A stretch of DNA of 64,000 nt from CADEED01 sp043747875 (GTDB taxonomy: Bacteria; Pseudomonadota; Gammaproteobacteria; Steroidobacterales; Steroidobacteraceae). The stretch is from assembly GCA_043747875.1 (NCBI GenBank), contig JAYTOI010000049.1, positions 1-64,000 of the forward strand. Direction: 5' to 3'. The notes beneath the pieces are model-generated. The model did not search any database. It was not told the DNA's origin and worked only from the letters and a program-made list of their open reading frames with translations. The first letter of the stretch is position 1; every line of letters begins with the position of its first letter. A program made the translations under genes and the position numbers. Positions 8,784 to 17,643 of the stretch are shown in pieces.

Positions 8784-9178
8784 GCTTCGTCGTAGACGCG
8801 TCCGTGCTCGTCGCCGCGCTCGTCGATGCCGGTCCGCGCGGCACGTGGGCCGAGCAAGTGCTCAGCGCGGGGGCATTGCACGCGCCGGAGCTGGTTCGCG
8901 TGGAAACTACGAACATCCTGCGGCGCCTGGAGCGAGCAAAGCAGATCACATCAGCTGAAGCGAATGCGGCATTCGAGGATTTGACGCAACTGAGTATTGA
9001 GCTGTCTCCCTTCGATCCATTCGCGGATCGGATTTGGGAACTGCGCCATAATTTGACGAGCTACGAGGCCTGGTACGTCGCAGTCGCCGAGACGCTCGAA
9101 CTGACGCTTGCGACGTTGGATGAGCGGCTTGTCAAAGCAAGAGGGCCAACCTGCAGTTTTCTGACTCCGCGCGGGTGA
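8780..9178 (+). CDS. vapC: VapC-type PIN-domain toxin ribonuclease
   Basis: A 132-residue PIN-domain endoribonuclease. The acidic residues expected at the metal site are visible: aspartate in FVVDASVLVAAL, glutamate in APELVRVETTNIL, and the C-terminal aspartate in LATLDERLVKA; YEAWYVAVAETLEL matches the usual YDAxYVALAE segment. The start is a TTG at 8780 overlapping the antitoxin stop, normal for this class; the frame is open upstream but the extra residues do not belong to the fold. It cleaves RNA (often tRNA in known homologues) when the antitoxin is degraded. Confidence 0.9.
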   Translation: MSFVVDASVLVAALVDAGPRGTWAEQVLSAGALHAPELVRVETTNILRRLERAKQITSAEANAAFEDLTQLSIELSPFDPFADRIWELRHNLTSYEAWYVAVAETLELTLATLDERLVKARGPTCSFLTPRG

Positions 9179-9192
9179 TGGTGTGGACTTCG

Positions 9193-9269
9193 CGCACATC
9201 CCGATGTCAGCGTTGAAAGGGAAGGGTGCCAACACGCATCCCGTTCCGGACATCGTGACGCGCGAGCGG
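9193..9269. repeat. 77-bp dispersed repeat, copy 1
   Basis: This 77-base stretch after vapC matches 13943-14019 at 72 of 77 positions in the same orientation. Read on the complement it gives the peptide VLAPFPFNADIGMC in copy 1 and VLAHFPFNADIGMC in copy 2, but neither copy is part of a convincing gene. With the operator-like copies at 8521 and 13879 it shows that a whole vapBC-plus-tail unit was once present twice. Confidence 0.85.
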
Positions 9270-9301
9270 TTCGGACTCAGCGGTCGCCGGGAATTGAACG
9301 G

Positions 9302-10063
9302 CTAAGCGCTGACTTCGACTACGAGCTTTGGATTGAAACGCATGTTGGGCTCTTGCGGTAGATATCCGCGCGGGTTGCAAACGACGCGTGTTCCTTCGAC
9401 TTCGTAGTCCATCGACTCGTGGGTATGGCCGTGAATCCAAAGCTTCACCGGCGGTCGTAACAGCATCGACATATCGGAAGCGAAGCAGGGATTCAACAGA
9501 TCACCTTTGTACTTCGCGTGCACGCTGTTCGGATGCGGCAAATGGTGCGTGACGACCACCGTGCTGCCGACGAACGGCTTCGGCAGCTCGTGATTCAGCC
9601 AGGCACGTTGCAGCTGATGAATCTCGCGCGTGTCGTCGGGCGTCAGCGGCCCAGTGTCCTTCCGGCGGATCACTTGATAGTCGGCCATCATGCTCTGTCC
9701 GATCGCCATGGAGCGCGCGATGTCTTTGGGTTCCGCGCCGTACAGCGCGAAATCCGTCCAAAGAGTTGCGCCGAGAAATCGAACGCCGTCGATTTCCAGC
9801 GAGTCCGCGTCCAATAGGTGAACGCCCGATTGCTCTGCCGCGCGGCGCATCCGCCTCAGCATGTCGTTCATCTCAGACCCGTAGAACTCGTGGTTGCCGG
9901 GGACGTAGATGATCTCGGACTCTGGGAAATTCTCGCGACCCCAAGCTATGCCTTCGACGCCCGAATGAATATCGCCAGCTAACACGACCACATCTGCGGG
10001 TACCACCGGAGGGGTCCAAGCCTGGAATTCGAGATGCAAATCGGACAGGACGCGTATTTTCAC
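9302..10063 (-). CDS. calcineurin-like metallophosphoesterase
   Basis: A 253-residue protein of the binuclear metallophosphoesterase fold. The five metal-binding blocks are seen in order: SDLHLEF (residues ~7-13), LAGDIHSG, VPGNHEFYGSE, VVTHHLPHP and WIHGHTHESMDYE. Such enzymes hydrolyse phosphomonoesters or diesters; the substrate cannot be deduced. There is no signal peptide, so it is cytoplasmic. The stop at 9302 lies about 30 bases from the dispersed repeat, and the next gene upstream on the same strand is a frameshifted HTH antitoxin. Confidence 0.9.
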   Translation of the reverse strand: MKIRVLSDLHLEFQAWTPPVVPADVVVLAGDIHSGVEGIAWGRENFPESEIIYVPGNHEFYGSEMNDMLRRMRRAAEQSGVHLLDADSLEIDGVRFLGATLWTDFALYGAEPKDIARSMAIGQSMMADYQVIRRKDTGPLTPDDTREIHQLQRAWLNHELPKPFVGSTVVVTHHLPHPNSVHAKYKGDLLNPCFASDMSMLLRPPVKLWIHGHTHESMDYEVEGTRVVCNPRGYLPQEPNMRFNPKLVVEVSA

Positions 10064-10084
10064 GGGAGCTGGATTGTTGTTAGA

Positions 10085-10374
10085 TCAGGCAGCAAGGGCC
10101 CGCAGCACGGATTTCGGATCGTTCCGAATCGCGCGCAGCATGCCTTTGCCGGACCGGTAGGTTCGCGCCTGCCTTGCTCCCAATTGCGCAGAGTGCCGAT
10201 GTCTACATCGAGTAGAGCAGCGAATTTGGCCTGGCTGATCTCCAGTTTCGCGCGCAGCTCTTTCACCGCCGCCGCATCCACATGAAACTCGCGCGAAGGA
10301 CGACGCACGCCGCGCAGGATCTCGTCTGCCTGCCGTACGCTTTCCAGAAGCTTGTTGACCTTGCGTCGTTTCAT
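10085..10374 (-). pseudogene. frameshifted HTH antitoxin (NadS/HigA type)
   Basis: From the ATG at 10374 the protein reads MKRRKVNKLLESVRQADEIL and continues into a clear XRE helix-turn-helix (ISQAKFAALLDVDIGTLRNW) ending with REPTGPAK, as in antitoxins that accompany RelE-like toxins. The usual ending of the family then appears in another frame (GMLRAIRNDPKSVLRALAA, stop at 10085). A one-base shift near 10150 separates the two; unshifted translation runs on to 10060 with unrelated residues. No toxin gene lies beside it. This is either a decayed orphan antitoxin or a sequencing error. Confidence 0.6.
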
Positions 10375-10490
10375 GACCATCTCTCGTGAAATTGGGCGTT
10401 TCAACAAAGATCACGGGAGCGGAAGGCATGTCAACGGTGTACGTGCGTCAACGGCGTACATCGCAGTATGGATATCCAAACGCAAAACCC

Positions 10491-13400
10491 TCACGCCAGC
10501 AGCAATTGCAGATCTTCTTTGCTCAGATTCCGGATCAGCGCGTTGTCGGCATTGACGATGGCATCCGCCAGGCTTCGCTTGCTGTCCTGCAGCTCGAGAA
10601 TTCTCTCCTCGACTGTGCCCCGGGCGATCAGCCGATAAGCAAAGACCTGGGCAGTCTGGCCGATGCGGTGCGCGCGATCGATTGCCTGAGCTTCCACGGC
10701 CGGATTCCACCAGGGATCGAGCAGGAATACATATTGAGCGGCGGTGAGATTGAGTCCCACGCCGCCCGCCTTCAGGCTGACGAGAAACAACCTGCAGTCA
10801 GGTTCGGATTGAAAACGCTGCACCCGGCTCTCGCGATCGCGCGTCTTGCCATCGAGGTATTCGTACCCGATTTTCATGCGATCGAGTTCGGCGCGCAGGA
10901 TGCCAAGCATCTTCGTGAACTGTGAGAACACCAGGACCTTGTGCCCTTCCTCAATGATCTCCGCCAGGCGCGGCAGCAGCATTTCGAGTTTTGCCGACGC
11001 CTCACGTTGAAATCTCGAGTCGATCAGCGCCGGATGAATGGCAGCCTGTCGCAGCCGTAGCAAGGCCTCGAGAATCTGGATCTTCGAGCGGTTGACACCC
11101 TCGGTTTCAATCCGCCTGAGGAGCGCATCGCGGTAGTGATCACGCAGCTCGTCGTAGCGCTTCCGTTGGCTGGTATCGAGCTCGCAATACAGTGTCTGTT
11201 CGATGCGCGCCGGTAGATCGCGCGCCACCTGCTCCTTGGTCCGCCGCAACAGGAACGGACGCAAAGCATGCGCGAGCAGCTTGCGCGTGTCGTCGGACGC
11301 GGCGCCGTCCATCGCGGTCTTGAACACGTTCGCGCTGCCGAGCATGCCAGGATTGAGAAACTCGAACAGAGACCACAACTCGCCGAGGTGATTCTCGACC
11401 GGCGTACCGCTCAACGCGAGGCGGTGGTCGGCGTTGAGCAGCCGTGCCGCTTTCGAGGATTCTGAAGCCGGATTCTTGATGGCCTGCGATTCATCGAGGA
11501 TGAGGTAGTCGAAGCGGACATCCATGAAATCTGCGGCGTCGCGGCGCAGTGTTCCGTAAGTCGTGAGAATCACGTCCCACTGTTCGAGAAACGCGCGGTC
11601 CTTGTCGCGCTGTACCCCGGTGTGATCGAGCACGCGCAGGCGCGGCGTGAAGCGAGCCGCTTCCTGCTTCCAGTTGAAGATGAGTGAGCGCGGCACCACG
11701 ATCAGCGAGGGAGGCGGCCGTGCAATGGCGCCGGCCGACTTACGAGTTCGACCCGCAGGCTTGGCCGCGCGCTCGCGCAGCTCGCGGCGGCCTTCAAGCA
11801 GCGCGAGCACCTGCACGGTCTTGCCGAGTCCCATGTCGTCAGCAAGGCAACCGCCGAAGCCGAACGTGCGCAGAAACTCGAACCAACCCAGCGCATCGCG
11901 CTGATATGGGCGCAGCTCGCCCTGGAAGCCGGGCGGTGGATCCATGGGTGCAATCCCGCCGAAGCGCTGCAGATCGGTGCGCAGGTTCTGGAACGCCACA
12001 TCGCAGCTCGCCTGCGGTTGCTGCGCCAGGAGCGCATCGAGCAGCCCCGCCTGATTGCGAGCGAAGCGCACGTGATCCTCGTGCGCCCTGCCCGTCGCAG
12101 CGATCCCGCTATGTCGCGCCAGCCACTCCGCAGGCAACACGCCGAAACTGCCGTCGCCGAGACGCACGAACGGCTCGCCTTTGCGAACAGCGGCGAGCAA
12201 TTCAGGCAGGTGTGCCACCTGGTCGCCAAACTGCGCTTCCGCATGCAATTCGAACCAGTCGATGCCGGACGCGACGCGCACATCGATCTTGCCGCCACTG
12301 CGATATCGGCTGCCCTGGGCTTCGACCTGCCAGCCTTCGGCGATCAGCTCCGTGACCAGCGCCGGCAGGCGCTTCGTGGGCAACAAAAAGCCCGCGCTTT
12401 CGTCGTAGCGTCCGGCGCTGAGGCGCAGCCCCGCATCGGCCAACCGCCGACGTGCGGCGCTCTCAACGTCCGCGTTCCGCGGCACACATTGCCGTTGCGC
12501 TTTCCGCAGCAGCGTCTTGCGCGCATCGTTGAAGGCAACAGCCGTTTCGCCGTAGAGAAAGCTGAGCTCGCCAGCGAGCTTGTCACCCTCCCAGGCATTC
12601 TTCACCGGCTGCAGAGCCAATCTGGGTTGTGGCACCAGCGCGAGTTGTTCGTAGCCCAACGGCTGGGGAATATCGATGGGCGGCAACGACGGCTGCTGCA
12701 TCAGCTCATCGACGAAGACTTCTGCGTCCGACGACGGAATCTGCAGAGGCCCATGTTGGCGCAGCATTCGTATCCACGCGAACGGCCCGCTCGGCCGGTA
12801 CTGCATGATTTCGGATCGCGTGAACAACAGGCCCGAGGACAGAATCAGCGCAGGCTCGCGCAGATCCATGGTCTGCTCGCCCCGCCGCAGCGAGCCCGAC
12901 ACCTCGTAGCTATCGGCAGGGGGCAGGTGCTGCATGCAGTACGCCAGCTCCCAGGGCTCGCCCGCATCCCACTCGAGCGCCACCCACTGCGCCGGATCGT
13001 GTTCAGGGTGCAACTGCAGGCGGCAGCGTGTCGTCGCGCAAATGAGCGGCAACAACTCGTTCGCCTGCCTATCTACCAGCCGATAGTGCGCCGGAAGCGC
13101 AAGGCCGCGAAAGGGCGTTGCGCTGTATGCACCTGACCGGTCGTAGTAGTAATCCGCGCCTGGATACCATTGGGCTGCGCCAATGAGGCGCGCGAAGACC
13201 TGGCGGTCCGCCTCGGTGGGCAGGTCGTCAATCGCCTCGCGCTCCAGCGCGCAGGGCTTCGGCGCCTTCCAGGTGCCGTCCTTCTTCTGGTCCCGGGTGA
13301 GGATCTGCAGCGACACGAGGCCGCTCGCGAGCGTCGCTGGCGCATCGATGACATAGAGCAGTTCGTGCGAGGCTGGCCAGACCGCCCGCGCACGAGGTGG

Positions 13401-13859
13401 CATCGCCAACGCCTGCTCGCCGAGTTCCTTGAGTTGCTTGCGCCATGCGGGCTTTGCGGGCACGCGCGGCGCAGGCAGACGCGGTGCGGGTGACCGCCGA
13501 AATGGAGGCTCGGGTTCGCCATCGAGGATCTCGTCCAACTCGTAGGGGTCCACCAGGCTCAGCGCTACGCGTTTGCCGTCGGCGGAAGCCTGCAGGATGT
13601 CCTCGTCCTGCGTCGCGACCAGCGCCGCCCAGATGTGCTTGCAGAGCGTGTGCTCGGCGTACGGGCAAGTGCAGGCGGCGCTCAAGTTCGACGCTACCCG
13701 TTGCAGCGTCACTTCGTACTGATCGCTGCCGCGCACGAGCGCGACGGCATTGAATTCGTCGAGCGCAGCGACTACGACACGGCCGCCGCGAAAGTACGCC
13801 TCGCCACGCTGGCGCGTCGCGCTGGCAAAACGATGGGCGAGCTGCATCAGCAGTGACAT
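10491..13859 (-). CDS. SWIM zinc-finger SNF2-family helicase
   Basis: A 1122-residue Swi2/Snf2 ATPase. A SWIM-type zinc site lies near residues 55-80 (ACTCPYAEHTLCKHIW). A long middle region of the bacterial SNF2 type follows. The ATPase core has Walker A at about 673 (DDMGLGKT), Walker B as DESQ near 788 with the following GTPVEN motif III, and the second RecA lobe ending in DRAHRIGQ near 1060. Such proteins translocate on duplex DNA and remodel DNA-protein or transcription complexes, or act in phage defence; the context here (toxin-antitoxin genes) is compatible with defence but proves nothing. The frame is open to 14099, but upstream codons translate the dispersed repeat, so the ATG at 13859 is chosen. 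Confidence 0.9.
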   Translation of the reverse strand: MSLLMQLAHRFASATRQRGEAYFRGGRVVVAALDEFNAVALVRGSDQYEVTLQRVASNLSAACTCPYAEHTLCKHIWAALVATQDEDILQASADGKRVALSLVDPYELDEILDGEPEPPFRRSPAPRLPAPRVPAKPAWRKQLKELGEQALAMPPRARAVWPASHELLYVIDAPATLASGLVSLQILTRDQKKDGTWKAPKPCALEREAIDDLPTEADRQVFARLIGAAQWYPGADYYYDRSGAYSATPFRGLALPAHYRLVDRQANELLPLICATTRCRLQLHPEHDPAQWVALEWDAGEPWELAYCMQHLPPADSYEVSGSLRRGEQTMDLREPALILSSGLLFTRSEIMQYRPSGPFAWIRMLRQHGPLQIPSSDAEVFVDELMQQPSLPPIDIPQPLGYEQLALVPQPRLALQPVKNAWEGDKLAGELSFLYGETAVAFNDARKTLLRKAQRQCVPRNADVESAARRRLADAGLRLSAGRYDESAGFLLPTKRLPALVTELIAEGWQVEAQGSRYRSGGKIDVRVASGIDWFELHAEAQFGDQVAHLPELLAAVRKGEPFVRLGDGSFGVLPAEWLARHSGIAATGRAHEDHVRFARNQAGLLDALLAQQPQASCDVAFQNLRTDLQRFGGIAPMDPPPGFQGELRPYQRDALGWFEFLRTFGFGGCLADDMGLGKTVQVLALLEGRRELRERAAKPAGRTRKSAGAIARPPPSLIVVPRSLIFNWKQEAARFTPRLRVLDHTGVQRDKDRAFLEQWDVILTTYGTLRRDAADFMDVRFDYLILDESQAIKNPASESSKAARLLNADHRLALSGTPVENHLGELWSLFEFLNPGMLGSANVFKTAMDGAASDDTRKLLAHALRPFLLRRTKEQVARDLPARIEQTLYCELDTSQRKRYDELRDHYRDALLRRIETEGVNRSKIQILEALLRLRQAAIHPALIDSRFQREASAKLEMLLPRLAEIIEEGHKVLVFSQFTKMLGILRAELDRMKIGYEYLDGKTRDRESRVQRFQSEPDCRLFLVSLKAGGVGLNLTAAQYVFLLDPWWNPAVEAQAIDRAHRIGQTAQVFAYRLIARGTVEERILELQDSKRSLADAIVNADNALIRNLSKEDLQLLLA

Positions 13860-13878
13860 GTGGGAAGGTTTACTGGGT

Positions 13879-13912
13879 GCATGCATGCTGGAATTATGCA
13901 GGCATGGCAGTG
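13879..13912 (+). other. vapBC operator scar (decayed second copy)
   Basis: This segment matches 8521-8553, the operator and first codons of vapB, with one gap and two mismatches, including the ATGGCAG start. The coding sequence is then lost within a few bases; about 30 bases later the second copy of the 77-bp repeat begins. Together they are the two ends of a vapBC unit whose inside has been deleted. It now lies just upstream of the SNF2 start, in opposite orientation. Confidence 0.65.
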
Positions 13913-13942
13913 CGGATCTGCTGACACTGGCCATGCGTCTCT

Positions 13943-14019
13943 CGCACATCCCGATGTCAGCGTTGAAAGGGAAGTGTGCCAATACGCACCCCTTTTCGGA
14001 CATCGTGACGCGCGAGCGG
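13943..14019. repeat. 77-bp dispersed repeat, copy 2
   Basis: Direct repeat of 9193-9269 with five substitutions and no gaps. It follows the vapBC operator scar as copy 1 follows vapC, so the order operator, (genes), repeat is the same in both places. Confidence 0.85.
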
Positions 14020-14244
14020 CGGAATCGTTTTTGGAACAAGCACTTAGTGTCCCAGCCGATCCCGACTTGTCCCCTCGAAACTGGTTCGCACTGTCTCAAA
14101 TTTGTCCCAAGAAAGCCCCTGTTCCATTCGGCAGACTACGCGCGCTCAAAATTCTGGGGCGCGCGGCTGCGGCGCTGGCGAAGCAGGTGAGCGATGTGAT
14201 AAAAACTCTGCATATTCTACGTATAGCAGAGGAATAATCACACC

Positions 14245-14865
14245 ATGGCTTCCTCAAAGACCCAGCAGGACCAGGCCCTGAAGCTCCTGAAAGCGCGACG
14301 AGTGCTGCGCCAGAAGGATTTCATCGCTGCCGGGATCTCGCCCGAGACGCTCGCGCGCATGGTGCGCGACGAGGCCCTCGAGCGGCCGGCGCGCGGCATG
14401 TACCAGCTGCGGAATTCGCGAATTCCGGCGAGTCACGTGCTGGCCGAGGCGACGCTGCTGGTCCCCAAGGGCATCGTCTGCCTTACCTCGGCGCTGCAGT
14501 TCCACGAGCTGACGCTGCAGATGCCGTCAGCGGTCTGGATGGCCATCGAGCGCACCGCATGGAAGCCGAAAGTGGATTACCCCGCCATTCGGTTTGTGCG
14601 TTTCTCGGGCTCAGCGATGACCGATGGGGTCTCCAAGCATCGCATCACGAGCGTTGAAGTCGCGATCACCGAACCCGCGCGCACGGTGGTCGATTGCTTC
14701 AAGTATCGAAACAAGATCGGGATCGACATCGCAATGGAAGGGCTGCGCGAAGGTCTGCGCCGCAAGTCTTTCAAGCCGGACGATCTTTGGCGTTACGCCC
14801 GCGCGGCGCGCGTCTGGACTGTAATGCGCCCCTATGTAGAAGCGATGTCCGCGCATGGCGCGTGA
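14245..14865 (+). CDS. abiEi: AbiEi-type antitoxin (type IV toxin-antitoxin)
   Basis: A 206-residue protein of the AbiEi antitoxin family. The N-terminal ~70 residues form a winged-helix domain (LKARRVLRQKDFIAAGIS; LARMVRDEALERPARGMYQL) that would bind the promoter, followed by the domain typical of these proteins (CLTSALQFHELTLQMPSAVW; ITEPARTVVDCFKYRNKIG). It overlaps the toxin gene by 11 bases, as in known abiE operons. In characterised systems the protein represses the operon and blocks toxicity; abiE modules can stop phage growth. Confidence 0.9.
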   Translation: MASSKTQQDQALKLLKARRVLRQKDFIAAGISPETLARMVRDEALERPARGMYQLRNSRIPASHVLAEATLLVPKGIVCLTSALQFHELTLQMPSAVWMAIERTAWKPKVDYPAIRFVRFSGSAMTDGVSKHRITSVEVAITEPARTVVDCFKYRNKIGIDIAMEGLREGLRRKSFKPDDLWRYARAARVWTVMRPYVEAMSAHGA

Positions 14866-15712
14866 AAGAAAGAACATTGGCGCCTCGGTGCGCACGCGAC
14901 TTCTGGACCAAGCACGCGCGAAGAAAACCGACTTTCAAATTCTGCTCACGCGATACGCACTCGAGCGGTTGCTGTATCGGCTCAGTGTTTCTGAATACCG
15001 CGACCGATTCATACTGAAGGGCGCAATGCTGTTTTCGACCTGGGTCGTTGACCCATTCAGGCCGACGCGCGATCTGGATCTTCTCGGGTCGGGCGACAAT
15101 GACGCAGACGCGCTCAAGAAGGTCTTCAGCGAGATTTGCGCGATGGAGGTGGAAGCCGACGGCGTCGAGTTTGACGTCAATGCGCTGACCGTGAAATCCA
15201 TTCGCGAAGAGTTGAAATACGGTGGCGTTCGGGTGCAAACAACCGCAACGATCGACAAGGCCAGCATTGCCATTCAGGTCGACATCGGCTTCGGTGACGC
15301 CGTTACGCCGGCGGCGAAGGAAATTGAATTTCCTGTATTGCTGGATAGTCCGGCGCCACGGCTTCGCGCCTACCCGCCGGAAACCGTCGTCGCCGAGAAG
15401 TTTGAAGCGCTGGTCACTCTGGGAATAACGAACAGCCGGCTCAAAGATTTCTACGACATGTGGATGATTTCACGCACTTTCGAGTTTCACCCTGACGTGT
15501 TGGTTGAGGCCGTGCGGCGAACATTCGAACGGCGTTCAACCCCACTCCCCAAAGAGACGCCGGTCGGTCTCACAGACGACTACGCCAAGCAATGGGCGGG
15601 GCAGTGGAGCGCATTCATCGGGCGCGAAAGAATGGCGGCAGTGCCCAAAGAGCTTGCGGCGGTCATTGCTGATCTTCGGGCCTTTCTGATGCCTTTAGTC
15701 CTCGAACAGTGA
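14855..15712 (+). CDS. abiEii: AbiEii-type nucleotidyltransferase toxin
   Basis: A 285-residue nucleotidyltransferase-fold toxin, partner of the preceding gene. The signature region FILKGAMLFSTWVVDPFRPT followed by RDLDLLGSGDND holds the glycine turn and the catalytic DxD aspartates. The middle part (QVDIGFGDAV, with a third acidic residue) and the C-terminal helical domain (EKFEALVTLGITNSRLKDFYD) fit the DUF1814/AbiEii family. Known members transfer nucleotides to RNA and stop growth. Overlap with the antitoxin gene supports co-expression. Confidence 0.92.
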   Translation: MARERKNIGASVRTRLLDQARAKKTDFQILLTRYALERLLYRLSVSEYRDRFILKGAMLFSTWVVDPFRPTRDLDLLGSGDNDADALKKVFSEICAMEVEADGVEFDVNALTVKSIREELKYGGVRVQTTATIDKASIAIQVDIGFGDAVTPAAKEIEFPVLLDSPAPRLRAYPPETVVAEKFEALVTLGITNSRLKDFYDMWMISRTFEFHPDVLVEAVRRTFERRSTPLPKETPVGLTDDYAKQWAGQWSAFIGRERMAAVPKELAAVIADLRAFLMPLVLEQ

Positions 15713-15945
15713 CTGTCGGAGATCAAACTTTGTCAGACATCGAACGCGTTCGGCCGCTTTCCGATATTACGAAGCCGGATCCGGGAGCTCATACGTGCGG
15801 CAGATCGCATCGAGGATGGCTCTGCCATGCGTGCCGCTATTCAGGTGAGTGACGTAGCGACTCGGGTCGCTCGCGATCTTCGTGAGAACTTTCGTGTGCT
15901 CGCAGCACGCACCTGCGCATTCGCGCGTAAGCCGTTGTGGAGATT

Positions 15946-16020
15946 TGGTGGGCGGTACAGGGCTTGAACCTGTGACCCCTGCCGTGTGAAAGCAGTGCTC
16001 TACCGCTGAGCTAACCGCCC
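15946..16020 (-). tRNA. tRNA-Val (anticodon CAC)
   Basis: The complement folds as a standard tRNA: acceptor stem GGGCGGT with ACCGCCC, D arm GCTCAGCGGTAGAGC, anticodon stem CTGCT/GGCAG with loop TTCACAC (anticodon CAC), T arm with GGTTCAAGCC, discriminator A and encoded CCA. The sequence was followed by eye only. It is divergent from gltX. Confidence 0.93.
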
Positions 16021-16209
16021 GCCGGGACTGACGTCCTTCGAGAGGGGCGAGAGTCTAAAGACCGCTCCGCGGCGAATCAATCGGCGCGTGTCCCAGTCCC
16101 GAAACCACGAGAACCTTGCCCCGGGCCCACTGCCGCTCCAGCCTCGGAAAACCCCTTCCCGGTACTGCCTCAGGTAGCATTCGCGGCCCCCGGTTCTCCG
16201 AATACCCGA

Positions 16210-17613
16210 ATGACTGCCGTCGTCACCCGCTTCGCCCCCAGCCCCACCGGTCTCCTGCACATCGGAGGCGTGCGCACGGCGCTGTTCTCCTGGCTGTACG
16301 CCCGCCGCATGCAGGGCCAGTTCATCCTGCGCGTCGAGGACACGGACCTCGAGCGCTCCTCGGCCGAGGCGGTGAAGGTGATCGTCGAGGGCATGGCCTG
16401 GCTCGGCCTCGATCACGACCAGGGCCCGTTCTATCAAACGCAGCGTTTCGATCGCTATAAAGAAGTGATCGGCGACATGCTCAAGGCCGGCACGGCCTAT
16501 CACTGCTACTGCTCGAAGGAGGAGCTGGACGCGATGCGCGGGGCGCAGCAGCTCGCCAAGGAGAAGCCGCGCTACGACGGCCGCTGTCGTCACGGCAAGG
16601 GTCCGGGCACCGCGAGTGGCCGTCCGCCGGTGGTGCGCTTCAAGAATCCGGAAGAGGGCGCGACCGTCGTCGAGGATGTCGTACACGGGCAGGTCACGTT
16701 CCAGAACAAGGAGCTCGACGACCTCATCATCGCGCGCTCGGACGGCACGCCTACCTACAACTTCTGTGTGGTGGTCGACGACGCGGACATGGGTGTCACG
16801 CACGTGATCCGCGGCGACGATCACCTGAACAACACGCCGCGGCAGATGAACATGCTGCTGGCGCTGGGTAAAAAACCGCCGGTGTACGCGCACGTGCCGA
16901 TGATCCTGGGCCCGGACGGCGCGAAGCTCTCGAAGCGGCACGGCGCGGTCAGCGTGCTGGAGTACCAGGAGCAGGGCTATCTACCCGACGCGCTGCTCAA
17001 CTACCTGGTGCGTCTCGGCTGGTCGCACGGCGACCAGGAATACTTCACGCGCGAGGAGATGATCGCCGCGTTCGACGTGCGCGACATCAACAAGGCGGCC
17101 TCGGCGCTCAACCCCGACAAGATGCTGTGGCTGAACCAGCAGCACATGGTGAAGGCGCAGCCCAAGGACATCGTGCCGCACTTTCGCTGGCACCTCGCCC
17201 GGCTCGGCGTGTTCTCGCAGGACGACGCGCTGCTCGAAGGCATCATCCTGGCGCAGCGCGAGCGCGCGAAGACGCTCAAGGAGATGGCGGAGAACAGCCG
17301 TCTGTTCTTCGGCGACGACGTGATGCTGGATGCGAAGGCGGTGGAGAAACACCTCACGCCCGACGCGCGCGCCATGCTCGCCGAGCTCGCGGATCGTTTG
17401 GCGGCTCTGCCGCAGTGGACCGCCGCGGCGATCCACGCGACGCTCGACACGCTCGCGAAGGAAAAAAACCTGGGGCTGGGCAAGATTGCGCAGCCGCTGC
17501 GGGTGGCGATCACGGGCGGCACGGTCTCGCCGCCCATCGATCTCACGCTGGAGCTGCTCGGCTCCGAGCGTTCGCTGGCGCGACTGCAAGCCGCGCTCAA
17601 ACCGTCAAACTGA
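16210..17613 (+). CDS. gltX: glutamyl-tRNA synthetase
   Basis: A 467-residue class I aminoacyl-tRNA synthetase that charges tRNA-Glu. It begins with the HIGH-type motif in RFAPSPTGLLHIGGVRTAL and carries the KMSKS-type loop KLSKRHGA near residue 240. The length is normal for the bacterial GluRS family, and the C-terminal helical anticodon-binding domain is complete (through LGKIAQPLRVAITG). The gene stands alone, with a strong hairpin just after its stop. tRNA-Glu is encoded 6.4 kb downstream. Confidence 0.96.
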   Translation: MTAVVTRFAPSPTGLLHIGGVRTALFSWLYARRMQGQFILRVEDTDLERSSAEAVKVIVEGMAWLGLDHDQGPFYQTQRFDRYKEVIGDMLKAGTAYHCYCSKEELDAMRGAQQLAKEKPRYDGRCRHGKGPGTASGRPPVVRFKNPEEGATVVEDVVHGQVTFQNKELDDLIIARSDGTPTYNFCVVVDDADMGVTHVIRGDDHLNNTPRQMNMLLALGKKPPVYAHVPMILGPDGAKLSKRHGAVSVLEYQEQGYLPDALLNYLVRLGWSHGDQEYFTREEMIAAFDVRDINKAASALNPDKMLWLNQQHMVKAQPKDIVPHFRWHLARLGVFSQDDALLEGIILAQRERAKTLKEMAENSRLFFGDDVMLDAKAVEKHLTPDARAMLAELADRLAALPQWTAAAIHATLDTLAKEKNLGLGKIAQPLRVAITGGTVSPPIDLTLELLGSERSLARLQAALKPSN

Positions 17614-17616
17614 ACA

Positions 17617-17638
17617 GGGGCGCGCCGCGGCGCGCCCC
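17617..17638. terminator. GC-rich hairpin between gltX and a convergent gene
   Basis: A perfect inverted repeat with 10-base arms GGGGCGCGCC and GGCGCGCCCC starts four bases after the gltX stop and ends six bases before the 3' end of the convergent glycosyltransferase gene. There is no T run, so it is probably a bidirectional, weak or factor-assisted terminator. Confidence 0.75.
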
Positions 17639-17643
17639 CGCGA

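Noticed and set aside
13860..14099. N-terminal extension of the SNF2 protein to 14099
   Set aside because: The added 80 residues translate the 77-bp repeat; the family starts near the ATG at 13859.
13860..14237. Plus-strand frame between the SNF2 start and the AbiE genes
   Set aside because: It only translates the vapBC operator scar and the dispersed repeat; the residues have no family and no coding-like composition.
16000..16941. Minus-strand frame opposite gltX
   Set aside because: Complement of the synthetase gene, His/Arg-rich and without features.
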